A stretch of DNA of 28,751 bases from CAYZTD01 sp964473335. GTDB lineage: Archaea > Thermoplasmatota > E2 > DHVEG-1. Each line of letters begins with the position of its first letter. Positions within the stretch are counted from its first letter, which is position 1. A program made the position numbers and the translations under genes. The notes under the pieces are model-generated. The model did no database searches, was not told the origin of the DNA, and saw only the letters and a program-made list of their open reading frames with translations. Where the stretch lies: NCBI GenBank assembly GCA_964473335.1, contig CAYYOO010000014.1, positions 1 through 28,751 of the forward strand, in the 5' to 3' direction. Below are positions 15,130-23,972 of this stretch, in pieces.

Positions 15130-16101
15130 ATGTTTGAAAAACTCAAAGGAAAAGGACTATTGATACACCACTGGGATACAGATGGAATAAGTTCTGCAAA
15201 ACTACTATTAGAAAAACTAAAAGACAAAGAAATAGAAAACGTAACACCGGTACTTGGCAACTATTATCTAACAGAAGAAGAACTAGAAAAATACACAAAA
15301 TACGATTTCGTGATAGTTGCAGATATGAACCTACCAGAAGATAATATCCTAAAACTATCAAAAAACGCTGAAGTAATGATATTTGACCACCACCTTGGTA
15401 AAGAAATAAAACAAGTAGTTCATCATAATCCAATAATCAAAGGAAAAGACCCAGATAAATATCCATCAGCAAGCTGGATAATAAATGATTATCTACAAAA
15501 CAACACAAATCTTTTTGCATTACTAGGAGTAATAGGCGATCATGAACAAAAAATAAAAAATAACGAAGAATTCAACAAAATTATTGATGACTTCTGTAGA
15601 GAAAACAATCTAACTTTTGATCAATTACATAAAATGGTATATCTAATAGATTCAAACTACAAGATCGGAGATAAAAAAGCAGTCGAAAAAGCACCATACG
15701 ATCTACTAAAAATAAACAAGGGAGAACAAATATTAAATAAGGAAATCTGGAATAAAAATCTAGAAAATCTAGATAAAGAAATGACAGAAATACTAAATCA
15801 GAAAGGCGATGAAATAAATGGAATAATCCTTAAAAAAATCAATACAAACTTTAACATAATATCCACAGTCACTAGAAAAATTGCTTGGAGTAGCGGAAAA
15901 AACACTCTAGTAATAAACACTGGTTACTTTAATGACAAAGATCAAATATACATGAGAAGCAAAAAAACAGCTGAACCAATGATAAAAAGAGGAAAAGAAC
16001 TAGGACTCAAATGTGGTGGGAAAAAAGAGGTATTAGGAGCAATTGTTCCAAAAGATATGACTGATTCTTTTGTAAATGAACTTTTAGATTATTTAAAATA
16101 A
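15130..16101 (+). CDS. DHH-family phosphoesterase, candidate PAP (3',5'-ADP) phosphatase
   Basis: 323 residues. DHH motifs: HHWDTDG (Asp16, Asp18), VADMN (Asp65), FDHH (86-88), GVIGDHE (Asp137), which together bind two metals. The C-terminal DHHA1-like part reads CGGKKEVLGAIV where GGGH is usual, so the substrate-contact histidine is missing. DHH relatives include RecJ, NrnA and GdpP-type enzymes; NrnA also hydrolyses PAP to AMP. Located 15 bases after cysN and 15 before cysC, inside an operon whose sulfotransferase would release PAP, this is the natural candidate for PAP removal. That is inference; RecJ-like or oligonucleotide hydrolase activity is not excluded. Confidence 0.75.
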   Translation: MFEKLKGKGLLIHHWDTDGISSAKLLLEKLKDKEIENVTPVLGNYYLTEEELEKYTKYDFVIVADMNLPEDNILKLSKNAEVMIFDHHLGKEIKQVVHHNPIIKGKDPDKYPSASWIINDYLQNNTNLFALLGVIGDHEQKIKNNEEFNKIIDDFCRENNLTFDQLHKMVYLIDSNYKIGDKKAVEKAPYDLLKINKGEQILNKEIWNKNLENLDKEMTEILNQKGDEINGIILKKINTNFNIISTVTRKIAWSSGKNTLVINTGYFNDKDQIYMRSKKTAEPMIKRGKELGLKCGGKKEVLGAIVPKDMTDSFVNELLDYLK

Positions 16102-16116
16102 GGAAGTGAATCTAAA

Positions 16117-16725
16117 ATGAAAGAACAAAAAGCGACAAATGTAACATGGCATCAACATAAAGTTAACAAAAAAGATAGAGAAAAATTACTCAAGCAAAAA
16201 GGAATAATACTTTGGTTTACAGGTCTATCGGGCAGTGGAAAAAGTACTGTTGCAAATGAAGTTGCTTATCAACTTCATAAAAGAGGAAACTTTTCATATG
16301 TACTCGATGGGGATAATATTAGACATGGGCTAAATAAAGACCTAGGTTTTTCACAAGATGATAGAAACGAAAACATTAGAAGAATAAGTGAGGTTGCAAA
16401 ATTATTTTCAGATGCTGGTATTATTACATGTACAGCATTTATATCGCCATACAGAAAACTAAGAAATTTTTGCAGAGAAATAGCTGGACCCGGTAGATTC
16501 TTTGAAGTATACTGCAAAGCAGCTCTTGATACATGTGAAAAAAGAGATCCAAAGGGTCTATATAAAAAAGCAAGAGAAGGTGAGATCAAAAATTTTACAG
16601 GTATAGATTCACCATATGAAGAACCAGAAAACCCAGAAATAATAGTTGATACTGATAAATACGATATTGAAGAAAGCGCAAAATTAGTAATTGAAAAACT
16701 AAAAAAAGAAAATATCATTCAATAA
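16117..16725 (+). CDS. cysC: adenylylsulfate kinase (APS kinase)
   Basis: 202 residues. Walker A is GLSGSGKST at 36-44. Then come DGDNIRHGLNKDLGFSQ (the APS-binding DGDN loop), DRNENIRRISEVAKLF, FISPYR, and a lid segment DPKGLYKKAREGEIKNFTG. It phosphorylates APS at the 3' position to give PAPS, the universal sulfuryl donor. All motifs are intact, so it should be active, unlike inactive APS-kinase domains fused in some Sat proteins. GGAAGTGA upstream is a usable Shine-Dalgarno. It sits between the DHH phosphatase candidate and a sulfotransferase, completing activation of sulfate. Confidence 0.97.
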   Translation: MKEQKATNVTWHQHKVNKKDREKLLKQKGIILWFTGLSGSGKSTVANEVAYQLHKRGNFSYVLDGDNIRHGLNKDLGFSQDDRNENIRRISEVAKLFSDAGIITCTAFISPYRKLRNFCREIAGPGRFFEVYCKAALDTCEKRDPKGLYKKAREGEIKNFTGIDSPYEEPENPEIIVDTDKYDIEESAKLVIEKLKKENIIQ

Positions 16726-16749
16726 AATGATTGGTAAAGAAGATTTATT

Positions 16750-17331
16750 ATGAAACTAGATGAAAATATAAATTATATTGTCTCAGGTCTAGAACGATCT
16801 GGTACATCTATGCTAATGCAAATATTAAAAGCAGGTGATTTACCAGTAGCATTTGATGATGATAGAAAAGCAGATAAGAACAATCCTAAGGGGTATTACG
16901 AACTAGAAGGCGGAAAGATAATAAATAGTTTAATGGAAAATAAGTTTCCATTTGAAAAATACAAAGGAGAGTTCATAAAAATCACTGCATATGGGATAAA
17001 ATTTCTACCACCCGGTAAATATAAAATCATTTATTCAGAGAGAAACCTAGAAGAAATACTTGATTCAATGGAAAGAATGGCAGAGATAAAAGATATGAAT
17101 CGAGAAGAAACTAAAGACGTATTTCAAAAACTTAACAACATGATAAAAAAGAGGATAATAAATAGTGAAGGAATGAACTGTTTGTTTGTAAACTACAATG
17201 AAATTCTGTCAGATCCCGAAGAAAATATCGAAAAGATCCATAGATATCTAGGTTTACCAAATGAAAAACTGGAAAAAATGATAAATGTTGTAGATAAGAG
17301 ATTGTATAGGCAGAGAAGGAAAATCCAATAA
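16750..17331 (+). CDS. PAPS-dependent sulfotransferase family protein
   Basis: 193 residues, a short member of the P-loop sulfotransferase superfamily. The 5'-phosphosulfate loop is SGLERSGTSML (12-22). NNPKGYYE matches a conserved block of a small-sulfotransferase family widespread in bacteria. IIYSERNLEEILDSM carries the Arg and Ser that contact the 3'-phosphate, and YNEILSDPEENIEKIHRYLG is the usual C-terminal segment. It would transfer sulfate from PAPS to an acceptor in the cytosol, as no signal or membrane helix is present. The acceptor is unknown; sugars or lipids are plausible. Lies 24 bases after cysC, in the same operon. Confidence 0.82.
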   Translation: MKLDENINYIVSGLERSGTSMLMQILKAGDLPVAFDDDRKADKNNPKGYYELEGGKIINSLMENKFPFEKYKGEFIKITAYGIKFLPPGKYKIIYSERNLEEILDSMERMAEIKDMNREETKDVFQKLNNMIKKRIINSEGMNCLFVNYNEILSDPEENIEKIHRYLGLPNEKLEKMINVVDKRLYRQRRKIQ

Positions 17332-17347
17332 TAATAGGGCCATTAAT

Positions 17348-18769
17348 ATGATTGAAGGGCAGACTGTATCAAAAATAAAAAAACCAAAAAATTTAGCTTC
17401 TCTTGCGATAGCTGGCCTAGTTTTAATAATATTTTATTTTATTCCAACACCCGATGGATTAACACATAGCGGGCAGATGATGATAGGTATACTTCTAGTA
17501 GCTGCAATATTATGGATCACTGAAGCAATACCTTTACCTGTAACAGGTCTACTTATAATGATTCTTCAACCCATGTTAGGTATCATGGAATCAACAGATG
17601 TTTTTTCATCATTTGGAAACGAGGCAGTATTCTTTTTAATTGGAGCATTTATAATAGCAGCTGCTGTAGAAAGACAGGGGCTTCATAAAAGAATTGCATT
17701 AAAATTCTTAAGTAAATTTGATCAAAACCCAAAACTTTTCACACTTGGAATAATGATAGCATGTGCCTGTATGTCTTTTGTTATACCAGAACATGGTGTA
17801 GCAGCACTTTTCTTGCCGATCATTGCATCTATCTTAATTGCTATGAAGATAACACCGAAATTAAGTAATTTTGGAAAAATAAGTATGCTGAGTGTTGCAT
17901 ATGGCTGCTCGATTGGAAGCCTAGGAACCCTAGTAGGTGGTGCTCGTAACCCTCTAACTGTAGGAATTCTTTCAGATCAAAACATAACAGTTACCTTTGT
18001 CGACTGGATGATATATTCGATGCCTGTTGTTATAATTTCTTTACCTATTGTATGGTTTATACTACAACTTACTTTTCCAATAGAGTTAAAAGATATAACA
18101 TTTGCAAAAAGAGAAATTCAAAAACAGGTAAAGATCACTGGAAGAATAACAAACAAAGAACTACTAGTTCTTTCAATATTATTAATTACTGTTTTAATGT
18201 GGATATTTATGTCACATAATCTATACTTTGGTCTTGCATCTATTGCGATTTTTGGAGCATTTTTACTATTTATAACAGGTTGTATCAAATGGAAGGATGT
18301 AGAAAAACGTGTACCATGGGGAATAATACTGTTATATGGTGGAGCTATAACTCTTGGCATAGGAATACAAAAAACAGGTGCCGGCGGATGGATTGCAAAT
18401 CAAATATTTCACTCAGTTGGGTCAAACATATTCCTTGTAATATTTGTAATGATAATTCTAACAGTAATTCTGACAAACATTATGTCTAATATTGGAGCAG
18501 TAGCACTGCTACTTCCTATTGGTATATCAATAGCAGAAGGAATAGGTATAAATCCTCTTCTCACATCAATGGTTATAGCCCTTTCCGGAGGACTTGCTTT
18601 TATGCTAGTTGTTGCAACACCCGGAAACGCTATAACCTATTCATCTGGATATTTTACAACAAAAGATCTATTTAAAGCAGGAATTTTTGCAAACATTATT
18701 TGTATAATAATTATATTTATGATAGCAATAATTTACTGGATTGGAATATTAAATTTACATCTTATATAA
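17348..18769 (+). CDS. SLC13/DASS family anion:sodium symporter, probable sulfate importer
   Basis: 473 residues with about eleven to twelve membrane segments and two inverted repeats. EAIPLPVTGLLI and NEAVFFLIGAFIIAAAVER are hallmarks of the DASS family. The first anion-binding Ser-Asn-Thr site is replaced by SFVIPEHG, while the second retains SNIGAVALLLPI, so substrate selectivity may differ from dicarboxylate carriers. GGARNPLTVGIL is the other conserved repeat. Family members move sulfate, phosphate or dicarboxylates with sodium. Position in a sulfate-activation operon, 16 bases after the sulfotransferase, points to sulfate. Confidence 0.85.
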   Translation: MIEGQTVSKIKKPKNLASLAIAGLVLIIFYFIPTPDGLTHSGQMMIGILLVAAILWITEAIPLPVTGLLIMILQPMLGIMESTDVFSSFGNEAVFFLIGAFIIAAAVERQGLHKRIALKFLSKFDQNPKLFTLGIMIACACMSFVIPEHGVAALFLPIIASILIAMKITPKLSNFGKISMLSVAYGCSIGSLGTLVGGARNPLTVGILSDQNITVTFVDWMIYSMPVVIISLPIVWFILQLTFPIELKDITFAKREIQKQVKITGRITNKELLVLSILLITVLMWIFMSHNLYFGLASIAIFGAFLLFITGCIKWKDVEKRVPWGIILLYGGAITLGIGIQKTGAGGWIANQIFHSVGSNIFLVIFVMIILTVILTNIMSNIGAVALLLPIGISIAEGIGINPLLTSMVIALSGGLAFMLVVATPGNAITYSSGYFTTKDLFKAGIFANIICIIIIFMIAIIYWIGILNLHLI

Positions 18770-18784
18770 AGATGAGGCATATAA

Positions 18785-19645
18785 ATGTTTAAAAAAATAC
18801 TAATACCTATCTCCTCAGAACATTACAACAGACAGATACTAAAAAGAGCTTTATTTCTAGCTGAAAAATTCAATTCAACTATTACTCTAATATATATCAT
18901 AGAAACAAAAACGATAAATCAAACAGATGAACTATCAGATACCTATCTAACAGATTATGGATTAAACCAAACCCAAAAACAGATGATGAAAGAACAAGTA
19001 AAAAAAGCAGATAAAATTATTTTTAATGATGCTAAATCATATTTTAAGAAAAAAAACATAAAACTGGAAGAAAAAAGAATAGTCAGAGGAGAATTTAGTG
19101 ATAGTGTCAAAATAGAACTAGAAAAAAAACCATATGACCTAATATTGATGGGATATGAAAAAGAATGTCTTTTAAACTATAGGCTACTTGAAAACGTAGA
19201 TATTCCAATATGGATAGAAGAAAAAAGTGAAAGTAATAAGATTCTTGCAATATGTTCAAATCTAGCACAAAATAAAATTGTACCAAATTTTAGTATAAAA
19301 CTATCTAAAGAATTAAATTGGGATCTTCACATGCGTTATATAGTAGATACTGAAGATCGGGTAGAAATAGATTCAAGAGGTAAACGCACAGAAACAAAAC
19401 CAGAGCATGACTTACTTTTCAAAGGGCAAAACTTTGTCGAGCAAATGCAAAAAAAAGGAATAAAGATACAATCAATAAAAGGAGTTCTAGAAAAAGAAAT
19501 AGCAAAATCTGCTGAAAAAATAAAACCAGGATTAATAATCCTGGGACGTGAACAGAAGAAAAAAGGAATTCTGGGCCTACCTATACGTAATGTAAAACGA
19601 AAAATAACAGAAAAATGCGGCCACTCAATACTTTTTGTAAACTAA
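18785..19645 (+). CDS. tandem universal stress protein (two UspA domains)
   Basis: 286 residues with two Usp-like domains, residues about 1-145 and 150-286. The first begins FKKILIPISSEHYNRQILKRA and ends DLILMGYEKE; the second ends LIILGREQ...SILFVN. Neither half has the full G-X2-G-X9-G-[ST] ATP-binding motif, so it may not bind ATP. Usp domains often accompany transporters, and this gene follows the SLC13 gene by 15 bases as the last member of the sulfate operon. A role in transporter regulation is inferred from position. The next gene is separated by a 66-base AT-rich gap, probably a promoter. Confidence 0.78.
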   Translation: MFKKILIPISSEHYNRQILKRALFLAEKFNSTITLIYIIETKTINQTDELSDTYLTDYGLNQTQKQMMKEQVKKADKIIFNDAKSYFKKKNIKLEEKRIVRGEFSDSVKIELEKKPYDLILMGYEKECLLNYRLLENVDIPIWIEEKSESNKILAICSNLAQNKIVPNFSIKLSKELNWDLHMRYIVDTEDRVEIDSRGKRTETKPEHDLLFKGQNFVEQMQKKGIKIQSIKGVLEKEIAKSAEKIKPGLIILGREQKKKGILGLPIRNVKRKITEKCGHSILFVN

Positions 19646-19711
19646 TTATTTTATAGTTAGTAAAAATAAAATACTAAAATATTACTTACCTATGAAATGA
19701 GGATAAAAAAT

Positions 19712-20893
19712 ATGAAAGCGGTAATTCTTGCTGCAGGTGAAGGAAAAAGACTTAGGCCTTTTACTGAAACATTACCAAAAGTAATGCTGCCTGTTGCAAA
19801 CAAGCCAATAATCAAGCATATAATAGATTCACTTGAAAAAACAGATATTGATGAGATAGTTATAGTTGTAGGATACAAAAAAGAAGTAATAATGGAATAT
19901 TTTAAAAACTATAGTAAAATAAAAATCTCTTTTGTAACCCAAGATAAACAACTTGGGACAGCACATGCTCTAATGCAGGCAAAAAAGAAGATCAAAGGAT
20001 CTTTTATAGTAGTTCCAGGGGACAATATAATTGATAATAAAAGTATCTCAAAATTAATTAAAGACAAATCAAAATATTCACTACTTATTAAAGAACATTT
20101 ACATCCATCAAAATATGGTGTAGTATTTACTGAAAAAGGAAACCTTAAAAGAATAGTTGAAAAACCAAAAGAAGAAATCGGTAAATTCATCTCAACTGGT
20201 ATCTATAAATTTCCAAAAAACATTTTTAAAACTATTGAAAAACTAGCAAATGAAGGAAACTATGCATTAACCTCTTCTATTCAAGAAATTATTAAAGAAA
20301 GTACAGTTAACACAATCATTGCAGATCAATGGATGGATATAGTATATCCATGGGATCTACTTTCTGTAAATGAAACTATGATACATAAAATAAAATCATC
20401 AAAGGGTGGAACAATAGAAAAAAATGTTGTAATAAAAGGAAATGTATCTATTGGAAAAGACACTCGTATTTACTCAGGATGCTATATCGTAGGACCTGTT
20501 ACAATTGGAAAGAATTGCGAGATAGGACCAAATGTATGTATTTTTCCATCAGCCTCGATAGGAGATAACTCTTCAGTACATCCCTTCACAGAAGTTCGTA
20601 ACAGCGTGATAATGAGTAATGTACATATTGGATCAAATTCTTTTATCACAAATTCAGTAATTTCCAAAGGAACAGTTGTAAATAATAATTTTTCTTCATC
20701 ATCAGGAAAAAAACATGCTGAAATTGAAGATGAATGCAGAGAAATAGAAAACATTGGAGCAATGATTGGCGAGGATTGTGTGATAAAAGACCATGTAGTA
20801 GTTGACCCTGGGATAATAATCGGAAGAAAATGTGAAATAGATTCAATGAAAAGAATAAGAAAAAATTTAGAAAGCAATACTAAAGTGATGTAA
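19712..20893 (+). CDS. GlmU/RmlA-like sugar-1-phosphate nucleotidylyltransferase with left-handed beta-helix, acetyltransferase site lost
   Basis: 393 residues from ATG 19712 (GAGG at 19699-19702 ten bases upstream; the ORF is also open from ATG 19697). The N-terminal Rossmann-like domain has the nucleotide loop LAAGEGKRLRPFT and LPKVMLPVANKPI, then a C-terminal hexapeptide-repeat helix. It resembles archaeal GlmU enzymes that make UDP-GlcNAc. The acetyltransferase site His-X2-Tyr (HHNYVGDS in the paralogue at 22723) is absent here: the equivalent stretch is GSNSFITNSVISKG. So it probably kept only nucleotidyl transfer. It is the first gene of an amino-sugar operon, two bases before glmS. Confidence 0.83.
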   Translation: MKAVILAAGEGKRLRPFTETLPKVMLPVANKPIIKHIIDSLEKTDIDEIVIVVGYKKEVIMEYFKNYSKIKISFVTQDKQLGTAHALMQAKKKIKGSFIVVPGDNIIDNKSISKLIKDKSKYSLLIKEHLHPSKYGVVFTEKGNLKRIVEKPKEEIGKFISTGIYKFPKNIFKTIEKLANEGNYALTSSIQEIIKESTVNTIIADQWMDIVYPWDLLSVNETMIHKIKSSKGGTIEKNVVIKGNVSIGKDTRIYSGCYIVGPVTIGKNCEIGPNVCIFPSASIGDNSSVHPFTEVRNSVIMSNVHIGSNSFITNSVISKGTVVNNNFSSSSGKKHAEIEDECREIENIGAMIGEDCVIKDHVVVDPGIIIGRKCEIDSMKRIRKNLESNTKVM

Positions 20894-20895
20894 CC

Positions 20896-22716
20896 TTGTG
20901 CGGAATAGTTGGATATACTGGTTTTAGAAATGCAAAAGAAGTTTCAATAGACTGCTTGAAAAGACTTGAATATAGAGGGTATGATTCAGCAGGAATTGCA
21001 GTCCTAAATAAAAAAATTAATATCTATAAAAAAGTAGGTGAAATCTCAAAAATAGAAAAAAATATTCCAGATTTTAAAGGTCACACAGCTTTAACCCACA
21101 CCCGATGGGCAACTATGGGTGCTGTTACTGAAAAAAACGCTCATCCTCACTCTAGTTGTGATAAAAAAATAGCAATTGTACATAACGGAATCATTGAAAA
21201 CTATCAAAAATTAAAAGAAAAATTAATTAAAAAAGGTCATAAATTTACTTCAAACACTGATACTGAAGTAATAGCTCACTTAATTGAGGAAGAATACAAA
21301 AAAAATAAAGATTTTGAAAAAGCATTTGTAAAAGCTGTAAATAAATTACAAGGATCATACGCAATAGTAGCAATATCTAAAGATCAAAAGGACAAACTTT
21401 TTGTTGCAAGAAAAGAAAGCCCCATAGTTATTGGAGTTGGTGACAGTGAAAATTTTGTAGCTTCAGACATTCCTGCTCTTTTAAAATATACTAATCGTGT
21501 GATATATGTTGATGATTTTGAGTTTTGCACAATAGAACCAAACACGGTAGAAATCTATGATAAAAACCATAAAAGAATTAAAAAAGATGAAAATCTCATC
21601 AAATGGGATATAAAAGATGCAGAAAAATCAGGTTTTTCTCATTTTATGTTAAAAGAAATCTATGATCAGCCTGATAGTGTGCAGGAAGTATTTAGAGGAA
21701 GAATTTCTGAGATAAATAGAACTATTGATTTTCCAGATAAAGTTGAATCTCTATTCAATAATGGTATCGAGTCTATTTATATTGTAGCTTGCGGAACATC
21801 ATATTATTCAGGAATGGTCGGAAAATATCTTATTGAAAAACTAACAAAAATACCTGTACATGTTGAATATTCTTCAGAATACCGTTATTTTGGAACAAAA
21901 AATGAAAATGCTCTTGTTATAGGAATCACACAATCAGGTGAAACAGCAGATACCCTTGCAGCACTAAGAGAAGCAGAAAACTCAGGCTGCAGAACTCTTG
22001 TTGTCACTAACGTCATTGGTAGTACTGCAACTAGAATTTCTAATGCATATATTCTCACTCAATCAGGCCCTGAAATTGGTGTTGCAGCAACAAAAACTTT
22101 TACTTCTCAGATTTTAATGCTTTTTTTAATTGCATTAAAAATTGCAGTAAACAAAAATAAAATCGGACCTAGTGACCTCTACGATTATATTGTTGAAATA
22201 AAAGCACTTCCTAAAAAAATAAGATCTGTTTTAGAAAAATCTGATGAGATAGAAAAGATTGCAAATATTCTTAAAAATTCTCAATCTGTTTTTTTTATAG
22301 GAAGAGGAATAAACTTTCCACTATCCCTGGAAGGTGCATTAAAACTAAAAGAGATATCATATATTCACGCAGAGGGTTTTGCAGCTGGTGAACTCAAACA
22401 CGGTCCGTTTGCACTATTAACAAAAAATACACCTGTTGTTGCAATTGCTACAAAAGATGAAACCTATGAAAAAATTTTATCAAACATTGGCGAGGTGAAA
22501 GCACGCGGTCCAAAGGTTATAGCAATTGCTGATGAAGAAGATATTGAAATTGAAAAACATGCTGATTATGTACTGCGATTTCCAACTAATTCAAACCTGC
22601 TTTCTTCTATTCCTATAATTGTAATCTTACAGCTTCTTTCTTATCATACTGCAAAATTGCGGGGTTGCAGTATTGATAAACCAAGAAACTTAGCTAAATC
22701 GGTAACTGTGGAGTAA
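20896..22716 (+). CDS. glmS: glutamine--fructose-6-phosphate aminotransferase (isomerising)
   Basis: 606 residues, the standard GlmS length. The start is TTG (20896-20898) so that the mature N-terminal nucleophile is Cys2 (MCGIVGYTG). The class II glutaminase domain has RWATMG and HNGIIENY, followed by two SIS domains with CGTSYYSG and GITQSGETADTLAA, and the protein ends with LAKSVTVE. It converts fructose-6-P and glutamine to glucosamine-6-P, the first committed step to UDP-GlcNAc. Only two bases separate it from the upstream gene, so coupling is likely. The conserved phospho-sugar-binding elements all seem intact. Confidence 0.97.
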   Translation: MCGIVGYTGFRNAKEVSIDCLKRLEYRGYDSAGIAVLNKKINIYKKVGEISKIEKNIPDFKGHTALTHTRWATMGAVTEKNAHPHSSCDKKIAIVHNGIIENYQKLKEKLIKKGHKFTSNTDTEVIAHLIEEEYKKNKDFEKAFVKAVNKLQGSYAIVAISKDQKDKLFVARKESPIVIGVGDSENFVASDIPALLKYTNRVIYVDDFEFCTIEPNTVEIYDKNHKRIKKDENLIKWDIKDAEKSGFSHFMLKEIYDQPDSVQEVFRGRISEINRTIDFPDKVESLFNNGIESIYIVACGTSYYSGMVGKYLIEKLTKIPVHVEYSSEYRYFGTKNENALVIGITQSGETADTLAALREAENSGCRTLVVTNVIGSTATRISNAYILTQSGPEIGVAATKTFTSQILMLFLIALKIAVNKNKIGPSDLYDYIVEIKALPKKIRSVLEKSDEIEKIANILKNSQSVFFIGRGINFPLSLEGALKLKEISYIHAEGFAAGELKHGPFALLTKNTPVVAIATKDETYEKILSNIGEVKARGPKVIAIADEEDIEIEKHADYVLRFPTNSNLLSSIPIIVILQLLSYHTAKLRGCSIDKPRNLAKSVTVE

Positions 22717-22722
22717 ATATTT

Positions 22723-23931
22723 ATGAAATGTGTAATACTAGCTGCCGGCGAAGGAAAAAGGATGCATCCTTTAACATATACTAGGCCTAAGGTCATGCTT
22801 CCAATTGTAAATAAACCTGTACTTGAACTTAACCTTTTAAAATTGATAGATGCAGGAATAAATGAGTTTATTTTTGTTGTTGGATATAAAAGTGAGATGG
22901 TAAGAGACTATTTCAAAGAAGGATCAAAATGGAATGTAAATATAAATTATGTGAATCAAGGAAAACCAATAGGAACAGGTCATGCCGTACAAATCGTTGA
23001 AAGCTTTGTTGATAGTGAGTTTATTGTTCTTTGTGGAGATACAGTTTTTTCTAAAAAAGATATTAAAAAAATAGTAGGTAAAAAAAACTCTATGGGAATT
23101 TTTAAGGTCGAAAAACCTGAAAACTATGGTGTTGTTGAAACAGAAAAAGATAAGGTTTTAAAGATATATGAAAAAATGGATGATCCTTTTTCTGATTTGA
23201 TAAATGCAGGAATATATCATTTTGATAAAAAAATATTTACTTATCTTGAAAAAATAAAGAAATCTTCCCGTGGTGAATATGAACTTACTGATGCAATAAA
23301 TATGATGGCTAACGATATCTCTATCAAAGTAATTGTTTTGGATTACTGGAAGGATCTAGTTTATCCTTGGGATCTATTTAGTTTAAATAAAGAATATCTT
23401 GAAAAAATTAAAAAAGAAAATAAGGGTGTTATTGAAAAAAATGCTACAGTCAAGGGAAATGTGGTTGTTGGTAAAAATTCTAAAATTTTGAACGGAAGTT
23501 ATATCGAGGGTCCATGTATAATTGGAAAGAATTGTAAGATTGGCCCGAACTCATATATTAGACCCTTTACATCTATTGGAGATAATTGTCGTGTTGGCGG
23601 TGCAAGTGAAATAAAAAATTCTATTGTTTTTAATAATTCAAATATTCCTCATCATAACTATGTCGGTGATTCAGTAATTGGTTCAGATTGTAATCTAGGG
23701 TCTGGTACAAAAGTTGCTAATTTACGTCTTGATAAAAAAGAAATAAGTGTTTTTAGCAATGGTAAAAAGATCAATACAGGTAGAAGAAAACTTGGAGTAA
23801 TCATGGGTGACAACGTACAAACTGGAATTAACTCTATGATTGATGTTGGATCAATTATTGGTAATAATGTTTTTGTTGGGCCTGGAGCAATTGTTAAAGA
23901 TTATATTAAACCAGGTTCAAAAATAATGTGA
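22723..23931 (+). CDS. glmU: bifunctional GlmU-type UDP-GlcNAc pyrophosphorylase / glucosamine-1-phosphate N-acetyltransferase
   Basis: 402 residues. The nucleotidyltransferase domain (about 1-235) has LAAGEGKRMHPLT and RPKVMLPIVNKP. The beta-helix half carries the archaeal-type acetyltransferase site: HHNYVGDS (His310/His311, Tyr313), then SGTKVANLR with Asn333 and nearby lysines, like Sulfolobus ST0452. TGGAG at 22709-22713 supports the ATG, 6 bases after the glmS stop. GlcN-6-P from glmS would need a phosphoglucosamine mutase that is not in this window. Product UDP-GlcNAc would serve glycan synthesis. Convergent with the AbiEii gene. Confidence 0.9.
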   Translation: MKCVILAAGEGKRMHPLTYTRPKVMLPIVNKPVLELNLLKLIDAGINEFIFVVGYKSEMVRDYFKEGSKWNVNINYVNQGKPIGTGHAVQIVESFVDSEFIVLCGDTVFSKKDIKKIVGKKNSMGIFKVEKPENYGVVETEKDKVLKIYEKMDDPFSDLINAGIYHFDKKIFTYLEKIKKSSRGEYELTDAINMMANDISIKVIVLDYWKDLVYPWDLFSLNKEYLEKIKKENKGVIEKNATVKGNVVVGKNSKILNGSYIEGPCIIGKNCKIGPNSYIRPFTSIGDNCRVGGASEIKNSIVFNNSNIPHHNYVGDSVIGSDCNLGSGTKVANLRLDKKEISVFSNGKKINTGRRKLGVIMGDNVQTGINSMIDVGSIIGNNVFVGPGAIVKDYIKPGSKIM

Positions 23932-23972
23932 AATATTGATTTATTGTAAATTAAAGCAATCTTGAGAAAGCA

